The notes: generated from the sequence alone by a model not told the origin. A stretch of DNA of 48,663 nucleotides from Flavobacteriaceae bacterium (GCA_027081505.1 JALWKK010000062.1:1-48663); one strand, 5' to 3'. Numbered from the stretch's first letter, positions 1-8,571 are shown. Numbers and translations: made by a program.

Positions 1-243
1 ATATAACTAATCGACCTTTATCAAAGAAGCAAAAAACTCGCCAAATATTTTTTCCTATTCTAATTCGAGCTTCATATAATCCTTTTGTTCCCTTAATTTG
101 CTTTAAATATGTCAGGGACACGTTCAAAAGTTTCAATTATTTCAATCACTTTATAAATCTTATTTTGAACCTTTTCGGGTTGATTTTTAAGAAAATTTAT
201 AAAGTAATCCTTGATAAGCAACAACTTCTCTTACTTTTTCCAT
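1..243 (-). pseudogene. RelE/HigB-type (phage Gp49-like) toxin gene, frameshifted and cut by the window edge
   Basis: On the minus strand an ATG at 243 opens a frame that stops at 187-189. Shifting frame near 212 gives NFLKNQPEKVQNKIYKV, and shifting again near 112 gives YLKQIKGTKGLYEAR and then NIWRVFCFFDKGRLVI up to the window edge. Joined, these resemble HigB/Gp49-type ribosome-dependent mRNA interferases, in which the GLYE(I/A)R and (R/W)VFCFFDKG signatures are typical. Two frameshifts imply an inactive gene unless they are sequencing errors. The C-terminus and any downstream antitoxin lie outside the window. The promoter in front looks intact. Family assignment is by motif resemblance only. 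Confidence 0.7.
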
Positions 244-247
244 AACA

Positions 248-278
248 CAAAGGTAACTTAAAAGTTACAATCTTCAAA
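248..278 (-). promoter_or_regulatory. Bacteroidota-type promoter of the toxin remnant
   Basis: The minus strand shows TTTG (278-275), 19 bases, then TACCTTTG (255-248). This fits the Bacteroidota housekeeping consensus TTTG-N19-TAnnTTTG exactly in both boxes and spacing. The start codon of the toxin remnant follows only 4 bases after the -7 box, so the mRNA would be nearly leaderless if that ATG is used. Confidence 0.65.
253..268. promoter_or_regulatory. Inverted repeat overlapping the toxin promoter (candidate autoregulatory operator)
   Basis: GTAACTTAAAAGTTAC is a palindrome with 7-bp arms and a 2-bp spacer. It lies between the -33 and -7 boxes and overlaps the -7 box. Toxin-antitoxin loci are usually autorepressed through such sites, so an operator is a reasonable inference. 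No antitoxin gene is visible in the window. Confidence 0.45.
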
Positions 279-463
279 ATATTCATTGATACATTTTTAA
301 TTTTAGGATTATAATGAGGAAAAAATTATTATTCGGGCTTAAATATTAATCTTGTGTTTTATGAGCCACAACGGTTCGTAGAAGAATAGTTGCCGATTTC
401 GGAAGCAGAATTTTTCAATTTACTACTAATGTTTTTGCGGGCTAATACACTACAATGTTCATA

Positions 464-482
464 CCTGCCTGCCGCAGGCAGG
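464..482. repeat. GC-rich 19-bp palindrome
   Basis: CCTGCCTGCCGCAGGCAGG has two perfect 9-bp arms around one central C. It stands out in an AT-rich, gene-free stretch (244-604) and resembles short dispersed palindromes found between genes in other Bacteroidota. Its genomic copy number cannot be judged from this window, which holds only one copy. The rest of 279-604 shows no convincing reading frame. Confidence 0.5.
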
Positions 483-528
483 TTTACTATTGTTTCGGCT
501 ATTATTTTTACTCGTCGTTGAACTAAAT

Positions 529-541
529 CCGCCAAAGGCGG
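529..541. repeat. Short palindrome CCGCC-AAA-GGCGG
   Basis: A perfect 5-bp-arm hairpin with a 3-base loop lies 46 bp after the 19-bp palindrome, in the same gene-free stretch. It is another GC-rich island of dispersed-repeat type. No T-run follows, so it is not a classical terminator. Confidence 0.4.
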
Positions 542-604
542 CTACTTCTAATGACAAATATACACACTACTGTTAAGTAATATATAATCTTGATTTTTAA
601 TTGA

Positions 605-874
605 TTAAAATTCAATATTCTGAAACAGAAAAAAAGATTAAACACGGTAGAACGCGCAAAAATTGCCATTTCGGGCTTTGAAGAAGTATCAAAGAAGTTA
701 TTGAAACACAGAATTGTATTGACCTTGATTTATTCAGCGGGATTACGAGGTCAAGAAGTTATTTATCTTAAACTTTTAGATATTGATTTTGAAAGAATGA
801 GCATTCATATACTTCAGAGCAAATATAAAAAAGATAGAATAGTCCCGTTACTTACATTAGCTCCACAAAATTGA
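605..874 (+). pseudogene. Tyrosine recombinase (XerC/D- or IntI-like) catalytic-domain fragment
   Basis: This frame is open from a stop at 602-604 to TGA at 872-874 (89 codons) without a convincing start. It contains RIVLTLIYSAGLRGQEVIYL, then DIDFERMSIHI and YKKDRIVPL. These match the first half of the tyrosine-recombinase catalytic domain: the GLRxxE arginine and the lysine of the beta-hairpin are present. The N-terminal DNA-binding domain and the HxxR and tyrosine motifs are missing, so it is a fragment. It marks former mobile or integron-like DNA at this edge. Confidence 0.75.
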
Positions 875-938
875 CACTTTCTCTTTTCGAGAAGTAATAT
901 AGCATTCTTATTTGCAAAATCTTTATAGTTCTGCATTA

Positions 939-1358
939 TTATTGTTTTTCAAATAAATAAGTTTCGCAAAATTGTTTAATTTCTTCTTTGCTTGATTCAT
1001 ATGCTTTCCAAACAGAAGAACACCATTCTTTAATTATTTCATCACGGTTTAATTCGCTTTTAAGAACATCTGATATAGTAATTTCACCCCGATTTTCAGG
1101 AAGGTTAATTTTAGGAAAATAATCTTTGTAATTTGATAACAGTGTGTGTGCTTGTTGAATTTGTTTTCCCGTATAATTTTTTTCGATTAATAAATAAAGT
1201 CCGACTAGTGAAAAGACCAAACTGATTTTCTTAGTATCTTTATCTGCGGTTTGGGCTGTAAAAGCATCAACAATCAATTGATGAATGAAATAACCGGAAT
1301 CAGAATGCGACAATGTGTAAAATGATAATTCCTCAAAAAGCTTACTGTTTGCTGTCAT
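939..1358 (-). CDS. DUF5946-like protein of unknown function
   Basis: A 139-residue soluble protein with no signal peptide or membrane helix. The N-terminal third contains YTLSHSDSGYFIHQLIVDAF, resembling DUF5946 proteins, where a Y-F-H-x-x-(T/I)-VDA segment recurs. The remainder is helical, with a conserved-looking GEITISDVL and EWCSSVWKAY. The start is ATG 1358. It lies 12 bp behind the MazG-like gene on the same strand and is probably co-transcribed with it. No function is known, and the family assignment comes from memory of motif shape. Such genes often occur in accessory stretches, which fits the recombinase fragment next door. Confidence 0.6.
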   Translation of the reverse strand: MTANSKLFEELSFYTLSHSDSGYFIHQLIVDAFTAQTADKDTKKISLVFSLVGLYLLIEKNYTGKQIQQAHTLLSNYKDYFPKINLPENRGEITISDVLKSELNRDEIIKEWCSSVWKAYESSKEEIKQFCETYLFEKQ

Positions 1359-1370
1359 TTGTTCTTAACT

Positions 1371-1763
1371 TTACTTGCGACCAACTAATATTGCTTTAAT
1401 GTCGGGTTTAAAATAATTGGGACCTTTTAAAACTTTTCCGTCTTCTCGATAAATAGGTTTCCCGTTTGCTCCCAATTTACTCATATTACTGCGTTGAATT
1501 TCGTCAAAAACTTCTTCAATTTTATGTTGCATCCCGTGTTCAATTATGGTTCCGCAAAGAATGTAGAGCATATCGCCTAAGGCATCTGCTACTTCAATCA
1601 AGTCGTTGTTATTGGCAGCCTCGAGGTACTCTTCGTTTTCTTCTTTCATTAAATTAAACCGAAGCAGGTTTTTATCCTTGCCTAAATTTGCTGTAGGTTC
1701 TTGTTTTACTCCTAAGCCAAAAGCTTCATGAAATTGTTGTACGGCAGCTATTTTGTTTTTCAT
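1371..1763 (-). CDS. MazG-like nucleoside triphosphate pyrophosphohydrolase
   Basis: A 130-residue all-alpha NTP-pyrophosphatase-like protein. The metal-binding pattern of the superfamily is visible as EENEEYLEA (around residues 41-49) and EVADALGDMLY (around 57-67), i.e. ExxE followed by a helix with D-x-x-x-D. Such enzymes hydrolyse (d)NTPs to monophosphates plus pyrophosphate, often as house-cleaning of unusual nucleotides; here the substrate is unknown. The C-terminus (SNMSKLGANGKPIYREDGK) is typical of the phosphoribosyl-ATP-pyrophosphohydrolase-like subgroup. The start ATG 1763 is clear. The gene heads a two-gene minus-strand unit with the DUF5946-like gene. Confidence 0.8.
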   Translation of the reverse strand: MKNKIAAVQQFHEAFGLGVKQEPTANLGKDKNLLRFNLMKEENEEYLEAANNNDLIEVADALGDMLYILCGTIIEHGMQHKIEEVFDEIQRSNMSKLGANGKPIYREDGKVLKGPNYFKPDIKAILVGRK

Positions 1764-1887
1764 ATGTTTTTTATATAGTTTTTACCCGAAAAATCGGATG
1801 GCTTATTTAAAAAAAAAATTATTTCATTAAAATCTACCTGTAAAAAAGTAGTTGTTGTATTTTTACCGGCATAAATCTACACAATTT

Positions 1888-2076
1888 ATGCTTAGTAGCG
1901 GACAACTTATTTTTGCAATTTTATTTTTTATAGGTTTTGTTATTATTACTGCCGTAAGTTATAAAAAAGACAAGAAACTTCACAAAAAACAATACAAGGG
2001 TAGTAAATGGATTTTAGTAGGTATCCTACTTTTTGTTGCTGTTTTATTTTTTCTTAAAAAGTTTTTGGATTTTTAA
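1888..2076 (+). CDS. Small two-helix membrane protein
   Basis: A 62-residue protein starting MLSSGQLIFAILFF, with two hydrophobic helices (about residues 6-24 and 42-57) separated by a strongly basic loop, KKDKKLHKKQYKGSK. A hairpin topology with the lysine-rich loop in the cytoplasm is predicted by the positive-inside rule. The frame is open further upstream (from 1852), but the extra residues do not look like a signal or helix, so ATG 1888 is preferred. Function is unknown; similar tiny proteins are common in Flavobacteriaceae. Confidence 0.6.
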   Translation: MLSSGQLIFAILFFIGFVIITAVSYKKDKKLHKKQYKGSKWILVGILLFVAVLFFLKKFLDF

Positions 2077-2190
2077 TATTTGATTTCTGTTTTGCTCTTT
2101 CACTAAACAAAGGAATATAAATATTTTTTTTAGCACGCAACTTTTTATAATTTATCAAGACTTTTAGGTATAACTAATAATCTAAAAATT

Positions 2191-3231
2191 ATGAAAAAGA
2201 TATTCAGTTTTCTATTATTTACATTTTTTATACTAATTATCTCTTCCTGTCAAAACGAACCTGTTGATATTGTTCCTATTTCTCAAGAAGATTTAATAAG
2301 TGTTAACTCCACGCTATACCAAAATATTAAAGATATTTCTAGAAGTGAACCCGAAAATGTAACTGCCTGTATTGAATTTATTTATAAATTTACAATTATC
2401 GTTTACGATTCTAATTTAGAAATTGTAGATTATCAATTAATTTCTAATGATGAAGAGTTTATAGTTTTTTTAGAATCTTTAGACGAGGGTTTATCAATAA
2501 GTCTCAGCTATCCTATTCAAGCAACGTTAGCAAATGGAGATATACTGGTTATAAACAACAACGATGAACTTGCAGAAAATTTAAAGACCTGTATAGATGA
2601 TGAAACGCTGCAATATTGCAATGCGTTGTTAAAAAACTGCTTTTGGAATGTAGAAACAGAAAATGGTGTACCTAATGATTATGAGGGAGCTTTTTTTGAA
2701 TTAAGCGAAAACGGATATGTTTGGTTTCATTATAATCAAGATATTTATTTAGGAACCTGGATTACTTTATTTATTGAAGATCAATTACATCTAAACATTC
2801 ACTTATTAGATGCAGATGAGGTAGGGAATGATTGGAACTTTGACTGGAAGGCAACTGTAGTTGGTTCAAATCAAATAAATATTTCTAATGGAGAAAACTC
2901 TTATACATTAAGGCAAGAATGTTTTTCGCCCTGTAAAAAACTAGTATTTGAAGAGTGCGAAATTGAACAAGGATCAGATACCGCAGAATTTTACTTAGAA
3001 ACTTATATAGATTGTTTTATTCCGTTTACAGAAATTGAAGACGTTTCTTTATATACTATCACATTTTATGAAAGTTATGAAGATGCCTTTGAAGGCGACA
3101 ACCCTTTAAATGCAACAACCTATCTAAATACCATAAATCCGCAAAAAATTTATGTTAAATTTGTAAACAATGATACCTTGCTAACAGAAACTATTATTAC
3201 TATTTACCTTGCATCTATACCTTGTAACTAA
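2191..3231 (+). CDS. Secreted lipoprotein of unknown function
   Basis: A 346-residue protein with a lipoprotein signal: hydrophobic residues 5-17 and lipobox IISSC with Cys20. The mature part is acidic, beta-rich and has many cysteines (CIEF, TCIDD, YCNALLKNCFW, QECFSPCKKL, EECEIE, IDCF, IPCN), which suggests several disulphides in the periplasm or on the surface. The middle segment (GAFFELSENGYVWFHYN... GTWITLF) resembles the repeated strands of lipocalin-like domains, but I cannot name the family. It lies 83 bp upstream of an ECF sigma factor gene on the same strand, so it could be part of that stress-response unit or its target. That link is inference. Confidence 0.7.
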   Translation: MKKIFSFLLFTFFILIISSCQNEPVDIVPISQEDLISVNSTLYQNIKDISRSEPENVTACIEFIYKFTIIVYDSNLEIVDYQLISNDEEFIVFLESLDEGLSISLSYPIQATLANGDILVINNNDELAENLKTCIDDETLQYCNALLKNCFWNVETENGVPNDYEGAFFELSENGYVWFHYNQDIYLGTWITLFIEDQLHLNIHLLDADEVGNDWNFDWKATVVGSNQINISNGENSYTLRQECFSPCKKLVFEECEIEQGSDTAEFYLETYIDCFIPFTEIEDVSLYTITFYESYEDAFEGDNPLNATTYLNTINPQKIYVKFVNNDTLLTETIITIYLASIPCN

Positions 3232-3314
3232 ACATTCTTTTAACTCATTAATTGTATTCTCGAAAAATAGTAACAGATACATAATGCTACATTAAAACAA
3301 AATTTAAAAGATTT

Positions 3315-3890
3315 TTGAAACAAGAGGAATTAATATACCAGTGTATAAAGAAAAACCGAAAAGCGCAGAGCGAACTTTTTAAAAAGTACAAAGACACCCT
3401 ATATTTAATTTCTTTAAAGTATTGTAGAAACAAAACAGATGCAGAAGACAACTTACATGATTCATTTATTACCATATTCAAATCGATTAATAAATTTAAA
3501 CACAAAGGGTCATTTGAAGGTTGGTTAAAACGAATAACAATAAACAAAGCAATAGATAGGTATAGAAAAAAAAATAGTTTTTATGAAATAAATGATGAAA
3601 TAAATGACGAAATAACTTCCAGTCCTGAATTTAATGATGAATTTAATGATGAAAAACCAGACATCACCTTAGATGAATTGCTTTTGGAAATCCAAAATTT
3701 ACCAGACCAATATAGAATAGTATTTAATCTTTACTTATTAGATGGCTATAAACATAGAGAAATAGCAGATTTATTGTCTATTTCTGAAAGTACATCAAAA
3801 TCAAATTTTCTCAGAGCCAAAGCAATTTTGAGAAAAAAGATTAAACAAAAATTATGTGAAACAAAAAAAGAAAATCCAAATGCATCGTAG
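3315..3890 (+). CDS. ECF-type RNA polymerase sigma factor with TTG start
   Basis: A 191-residue sigma-70 family factor. Region 2 is seen around residues 20-80 (DAEDNLHDSFITIFKSI, FEGWLKRITINKAIDRYR). Region 4 is seen around 125-180 (LLLEIQNLPDQYRIVFNLYL, YKHREIADLLSISESTSKS). An acidic, Asn-rich linker joins them. The first usable start is TTG at 3315; no in-frame ATG exists before or within region 2. The next gene overlaps its end, as expected for a sigma factor and its membrane regulator. The target genes cannot be told from the window. Confidence 0.9.
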   Translation: MKQEELIYQCIKKNRKAQSELFKKYKDTLYLISLKYCRNKTDAEDNLHDSFITIFKSINKFKHKGSFEGWLKRITINKAIDRYRKKNSFYEINDEINDEITSSPEFNDEFNDEKPDITLDELLLEIQNLPDQYRIVFNLYLLDGYKHREIADLLSISESTSKSNFLRAKAILRKKIKQKLCETKKENPNAS

Positions 3891-5268
3891 AGAAGATTTT
3901 GATCAATACATAAAAAATAAACTAGACTCTGCTACAAAATCACCAAGTGAAGATGTCTGGAACAGGATTAATGATACTTTAGATAAAGATAGAAAAAAGA
4001 CGGTTATTTTATGGTGGGCAACTTTAAGCGGAGTTGTTGCATTATTTTTATTAATTCCCCTAATTTCTTATAATTTTCAGAATAAAAAAAATAAACAAAC
4101 TAAATTAACCAACACAGACTCTCTGTTCAAAACAAAAAACAAACCCAACCTTATACCAAACAAAGAGTTAAAAGAAGTTAAAACCAAAACAGATACCCAA
4201 ATAAACATTACTACTTCTAAAACAGATTCGCTTAGAAATCAAGAAAAATCATCTTTTAAATCAGAAACAACAATCAAAAATAAAAATACCACCAATAAAA
4301 CTCTAATTTCAAAAAATAAAAACAACTTTACTAAAAAGACAATTGTTTCACCTAACGAGAAATACAATCATTTAAGTAAAAATGATTTTCTTGATACTAC
4401 CAACACCGGTTTTACTATGGATAAACAAGCTCGTTTATTATCTGGTAAAAACTCTAACACTATAAAAACAAATAAAAATCAAGAAAACAATACGAATAAT
4501 AAAGAAAAATCTGCTTCTAAAAAGAAAATAGAAAAATCTGTAAATAAAAAATCTAATGACACAACCAAAAAAATTAAAAACAAGAAGCATAAATTTTTTA
4601 TTGCTTTATATGTTGCGCCTCAATTTTCTAGTATCACGAATAATGGATCTATAATTAGCCGCTCTTATAACGATTTAAAAAAAGAAGGACTCTATAATCT
4701 TAATTACGGTGCTTCTCTTGTGTTTTTAAGCAATAATTATTTGCTAAGTTTAGGGGTTAATAGAACAACTCTGAGTTATTCAATAAAAAATATTCCGTCA
4801 CTTACAAACCCTGACATACAAGAGATTAATACGATAAATAACAATTTAAATATCACTAGTTTAGAAATTAACTCTTTTAACACAAACTCCACGTCTATTG
4901 ATTTAAGACAAAAAATAGATTATATAGAAATACCGCTTCAATTATCCTATCTCATATCAAATAAGCATAAAATTAATTTTCAAGTAAATGCCGGTATTAG
5001 CTTTTACTATTTATTAAAAAACAGTATTATTGCGCAAAATGAAGCAGGTAAATCAATAAATATAGGTAGTTCAAATAATTTATTTAACACAAATATAGGA
5101 ATTCAAACAGGCTTTGGTTTTTCTCATAAGATATCAAAAAGATTTACGCTAAACATTGACCCAACTATTAAATATATGTTTAAGCCTTCCACTACTTCAT
5201 TTTCTAAAGGAAGCTTTTTAATGTTTGGTATTTATACAGGAGTTAGAATTAATTTAGGTAATGAATGA
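3880..5268 (+). CDS. Predicted transenvelope sigma regulator: cytoplasmic tail, one helix, linker, outer-membrane barrel
   Basis: From ATG 3880 the protein has 462 residues; a GTG at 3856 would add 8. Residues 1-40 are hydrophilic (SPSEDVWNRINDTLDKD), and similar N-termini occur in proteins next to Bacteroidota sigma factors. Residues 41-64 form one membrane helix. Residues 66-235 are a Lys/Asn/Thr/Ser-rich low-complexity linker long enough to cross the periplasm. From about 237 (FFIALYVAPQFSSI) to the end (GVRINLGNE) alternating strands resemble a PorT/OmpA-type outer-membrane barrel. The start lies inside the last codons of the sigma gene (11-bp overlap), implying translational coupling. 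I infer an anti-sigma or sensor role; no direct evidence exists. Confidence 0.7.
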   Translation: MHRREDFDQYIKNKLDSATKSPSEDVWNRINDTLDKDRKKTVILWWATLSGVVALFLLIPLISYNFQNKKNKQTKLTNTDSLFKTKNKPNLIPNKELKEVKTKTDTQINITTSKTDSLRNQEKSSFKSETTIKNKNTTNKTLISKNKNNFTKKTIVSPNEKYNHLSKNDFLDTTNTGFTMDKQARLLSGKNSNTIKTNKNQENNTNNKEKSASKKKIEKSVNKKSNDTTKKIKNKKHKFFIALYVAPQFSSITNNGSIISRSYNDLKKEGLYNLNYGASLVFLSNNYLLSLGVNRTTLSYSIKNIPSLTNPDIQEINTINNNLNITSLEINSFNTNSTSIDLRQKIDYIEIPLQLSYLISNKHKINFQVNAGISFYYLLKNSIIAQNEAGKSINIGSSNNLFNTNIGIQTGFGFSHKISKRFTLNIDPTIKYMFKPSTTSFSKGSFLMFGIYTGVRINLGNE

Positions 5269-5306
5269 TTATTTAAAGGTTTTTTTTACATTTATTAGTA
5301 TGCTAT

Positions 5307-7358
5307 TTAATTCTTTGCAGGTAAATTACTATACTGTTTTGCATAATCTAACATCTGCTCGGCGAAAGTTTCGGGATAAGTAACTTTAAAACTTTCTATT
5401 GCTCCTTCTTTATTGGTAACCGGAGTAATTATCGGGTTTACGAATCCGCTATACGGAGCCGACTTAAATTGCTTGTTACGCTCTAATACTTCCTTATGTA
5501 ATGCTTGATCTACTTTTACACCATACCCTTCAACTAGTGCTTGAACGGCGGCATAATCACCTTCCGATTTTATTCGCTGTGTCTCTCTAAGTAATTCCCC
5601 AAACAATTCGTGTAACTTATCATAATCGTTAATATTGTAATAAGTTTTTCCGTTTCGGGTAACCTTTTCTATCACATTATCTTTCTTCCCTTTTTCATAT
5701 ACCCAAGCACTTACCCATTGTCGATTTCGCATATGCGCTTCTTCTACATCGTCTCCAAGGTTAAGTCTAATTAATTGTGTCATTAATCCGTTTCTAATAT
5801 AACCGTCATAAGCAGCCATACCCATTTTTTTCCAATCATCTACCAATCCTAACTCTTGTAACTTTGGCGAATATAAAAAGTACAGTCCTACCAAGTCTGC
5901 CCTTCCTTCTTCAAGAGTAGAAGCATAATTCTTTAGGGTTTCTTTGGTTTCACCTACACCGGGATTTAATTTTCCGGAAGCGTGTCCTATTACTTCGTGA
6001 AGTGCTGTGTGCAATTTATCGGCAAGTTGACCGTATTTTTCTTCCAACTCTATTTCCTGTTTGTCATTAGCAAATTCTTTTAATCGTCCGGTTCCGGCAG
6101 ACTTGTTATAGGCTTCAATAATATTTCCCAAAGAAACCGACTTACTTCCCACCTCGGCACGTATCCAGTTTGCATTGGGTAAGTTGACCCCGATTGGTGT
6201 GCTGGGTGATGCGTCTCCGGCTTCTCCGGCTACATTTACAACTTTATAGGTAACACCTACCACATTTTCTTTTTTGTGTTCTTTCATTATGGGCGAATTA
6301 TCTTCAAACCATTGCGCGTTTTCCGACAAAACACTCATTTTTTTAGACATATCAAAATCCTTAATCTGCACAATGTTTTCGTAAGAACCTCTATAACCAA
6401 GCGGGTCGTTATACACCTCAATAAAACTGTTAATGTAGTCTATATTTCCTTCGGTAGCTTTGGTCCAAGCTACATTATAATCATCCCACGTTTGCAAATC
6501 ACCGGTTTTATAATACGCAATGAGTAATTCTAATGCTTCGGCTTGCGGTTGATTTTCGGCTACTTCTTTTGCTTGTTCCAACCACTTAACGATTTCTCTT
6601 ATGGCATTTCCGTACAATCCGTCAATTTTATATACTCGCTCTTTTAACACGCCGTTTTCTTTTACTAACTGCGAGTTTAGCCCAAAAGAAAGGGGTCTTT
6701 TTGGGTCGGGAGATTTTTTGTTTTTGTAAAACGAAATGACATCTTCATTGGTTACATTAGGTCCGTAGAAATTCACGGCACTTTCCAAAACATTATCAAC
6801 TCCTTTTGCTTGGTTTACTTTTTTTGAATCTTTATCATTAAAAATAACTGAAAAAGCTTCGCCTTCAAGCTTGGTATTTGTTTCGGTTAAAAGTGTTTTT
6901 AAATAGTCTGAAGAAAATTCGGGTTTAATTTTATCGTTTGAATAGTGGTGATGAATTCCGTTAGAAAACCAAACGCGTTTTAGATACGTCTCAAAATTTT
7001 TCCAATCTTTTGAAGATTTATCTCCTTTATAGTTTGTGTAAACATTTTCTAATGCTTTACGAATGGCAAGGTTGTGCCGGTAGTTTTGATCCCACATAAT
7101 ATCTCGCCCCGCAAGTCCGGCTTGAGTAAGATAATACACTAATTTTTGCTCTTTTAAGGTGAGATTGTCCCATCCCGGAATTCGGTATCGAAGTACTTTA
7201 ATATCTGCAAATTGCTCGACGTTATAGTTAAAATCTTTGACAGATGTTTCCGTTTTGTTTTGTTCTTGCGTTACCGGTTCTTGTTTTTTTGCTGTTTCGT
7301 TACAAGAAAAAAGAATTCCGGTAAAGATCACTAATACAACTAATTGCTTGATTTTCAT
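5307..7358 (-). CDS. Dipeptidyl-peptidase III (M49 family) lipoprotein
   Basis: A 683-residue zinc metallopeptidase that removes dipeptides from the N-terminus of short peptides. The signal MKIKQLVVLVIFTGILFSC gives a lipobox cysteine at 19, so the enzyme is anchored in the periplasm or outer membrane. The zinc motif HEVIGH is at residues 454-459 and the glutamate motif EEGRAD at 483-488. The wording and the short spacing match bacteroidotal DPP III rather than human (HELLGH, EECRAE). The length is normal for the family. It stands alone on the minus strand and probably helps use peptides as food. A TACCTTTG box lies 35 bp upstream of the start. Confidence 0.93.
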   Translation of the reverse strand: MKIKQLVVLVIFTGILFSCNETAKKQEPVTQEQNKTETSVKDFNYNVEQFADIKVLRYRIPGWDNLTLKEQKLVYYLTQAGLAGRDIMWDQNYRHNLAIRKALENVYTNYKGDKSSKDWKNFETYLKRVWFSNGIHHHYSNDKIKPEFSSDYLKTLLTETNTKLEGEAFSVIFNDKDSKKVNQAKGVDNVLESAVNFYGPNVTNEDVISFYKNKKSPDPKRPLSFGLNSQLVKENGVLKERVYKIDGLYGNAIREIVKWLEQAKEVAENQPQAEALELLIAYYKTGDLQTWDDYNVAWTKATEGNIDYINSFIEVYNDPLGYRGSYENIVQIKDFDMSKKMSVLSENAQWFEDNSPIMKEHKKENVVGVTYKVVNVAGEAGDASPSTPIGVNLPNANWIRAEVGSKSVSLGNIIEAYNKSAGTGRLKEFANDKQEIELEEKYGQLADKLHTALHEVIGHASGKLNPGVGETKETLKNYASTLEEGRADLVGLYFLYSPKLQELGLVDDWKKMGMAAYDGYIRNGLMTQLIRLNLGDDVEEAHMRNRQWVSAWVYEKGKKDNVIEKVTRNGKTYYNINDYDKLHELFGELLRETQRIKSEGDYAAVQALVEGYGVKVDQALHKEVLERNKQFKSAPYSGFVNPIITPVTNKEGAIESFKVTYPETFAEQMLDYAKQYSNLPAKN

Positions 7359-7392
7359 AATAAGTAATGTTTTTTGTTTTCTATAAAGTTTT

Positions 7393-7400
7393 CAAAGGTA
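7393..7400 (-). promoter_or_regulatory. -7 box (TACCTTTG) of the DPP III gene
   Basis: TACCTTTG on the minus strand fits the Bacteroidota -7 consensus TAnnTTTG, 34 bases before the start codon. No TTG-type -33 box is seen at the usual 17-23-base spacing, so the call rests on the -7 box alone. Confidence 0.45.
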
Positions 7401-7488
7401 CTAAAATAGGTTTTGTTTGTAAAACTCTTTTTAATAAACTAAATTGTTGAAAAATAATTACCTTTACCTCACAAACAATCTTAAAAAA

Positions 7489-8571
7489 ATGAAATTTTTA
7501 AAATACCTGTTTTTCTTACTTCTTATTGTTATTATTGGGGTATCTATCTATTTTGGCACTAAAGACGGAACTTTTAATGTGGCTTCTTCTAAAGAAATTG
7601 CTGCGCCCTCCTCACTTTTATTTGAAACAGTAAACGATTTTAAAACCTGGAAAAAATGGGGTCCTTGGATGGAAGAAGACCCAAATATTAAAATAGAATA
7701 TGGTACCTCCACTACAGGAGAAGGTGCTTCTTATTCGTGGAAAAGCGACGTTGAAGAAGTAGGTAACGGTAGTATGAAAACACTTTCGGTAACGGAAGAT
7801 TTGCCCAACAATAAAAACGGAAAAGAAATACATCAAGAAATTACCTTCAATACACCCTTTGGCGATTCAAAAAGTAATGTATATTGGCGGTTTGAACCCA
7901 TTGAAAACACCAACAAAACTAAAGTTACTTGGGGAATGAAAGGAGAACAAACATTTATGGAAAAAGTGTTTATGAGTTTTCAAAAAGAACCGTTTGATAA
8001 AATGTTAACTTCTATGTTCGACAAAGGACTGGCAAATCTTGAAAAAGAAGTTCAAGACCAAATGAAAAAATACACCATTACCGTAAATGGTATTACCGAA
8101 TATGGTGGCGGTTATTATTTGTATAAAACTTCGGCTACTCGCATTAATCAAATAGGAAGTAAAATGGGACCCATGTTCGGGCAAATAATGGGTTTTATAA
8201 AGCAAAATAATGTGGATATGGCAGGTATGCCTTTTACGATTTATAACGAAATAGACCAAACTAACGAAACGGTTAATTTTTCAACTGCCATTCCGGTTAA
8301 GGAAAAAGTAATTACTCCGGAAGATAGTGATATTCTTTCGGGATATATGGCTCCTTCTACAACGGTAAAAGTAACGTTGCAAGGAAACTACAATTACCTT
8401 TCTGAAGCCTATAAAAAAGCAAAAGAATACATTGTAAAAAACAATCTTGAATTAGCACCTAACGGAAAAATGTTTGAAGTTTATAAAACCGACCCAGGAG
8501 TAGCGCCTAATCCGGCAAACTGGATAACTGAAATATTTTTTCCGGTTAGTAAACCCCAACCTAAAGAATAA
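7489..8571 (+). CDS. Membrane-anchored SRPBCC domain with GyrI-like effector-binding domain
   Basis: A 360-residue protein from ATG 7489 (an upstream TTG at 7444 is unlikely because it would put 15 polar residues before the signal anchor MKFLKYLFFLLLIVIIGVSI). Residues 30-180 form an SRPBCC/polyketide-cyclase-like fold (SSKEIAAPSSLLFETVNDF, WKKWGPW, VYWRFEP, GPKT-like strands). Residues 190-360 resemble the GyrI/AraC effector-binding fold (YTITVNGI, GGYYLYK, PFTIYNE, ITEIFFPV). Both are hydrophobic-ligand pockets, so binding of a small molecule or lipid outside the cytoplasmic membrane is plausible. The combination is common in flavobacteria but has no known function. The crcB gene follows 37 bp downstream. 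Confidence 0.8.
   Translation: MKFLKYLFFLLLIVIIGVSIYFGTKDGTFNVASSKEIAAPSSLLFETVNDFKTWKKWGPWMEEDPNIKIEYGTSTTGEGASYSWKSDVEEVGNGSMKTLSVTEDLPNNKNGKEIHQEITFNTPFGDSKSNVYWRFEPIENTNKTKVTWGMKGEQTFMEKVFMSFQKEPFDKMLTSMFDKGLANLEKEVQDQMKKYTITVNGITEYGGGYYLYKTSATRINQIGSKMGPMFGQIMGFIKQNNVDMAGMPFTIYNEIDQTNETVNFSTAIPVKEKVITPEDSDILSGYMAPSTTVKVTLQGNYNYLSEAYKKAKEYIVKNNLELAPNGKMFEVYKTDPGVAPNPANWITEIFFPVSKPQPKE

Noticed and set aside
361-463. Possible integron recombination site in the AT-rich spacer
   Set aside because: No paired GTTRRRY/RYYYAAC core could be found near the recombinase fragment.
1852-1887. Longer start for the small two-helix membrane protein
   Set aside because: The extra 12 residues are polar and break the usual start-near-helix pattern; the ATG at 1888 is better.
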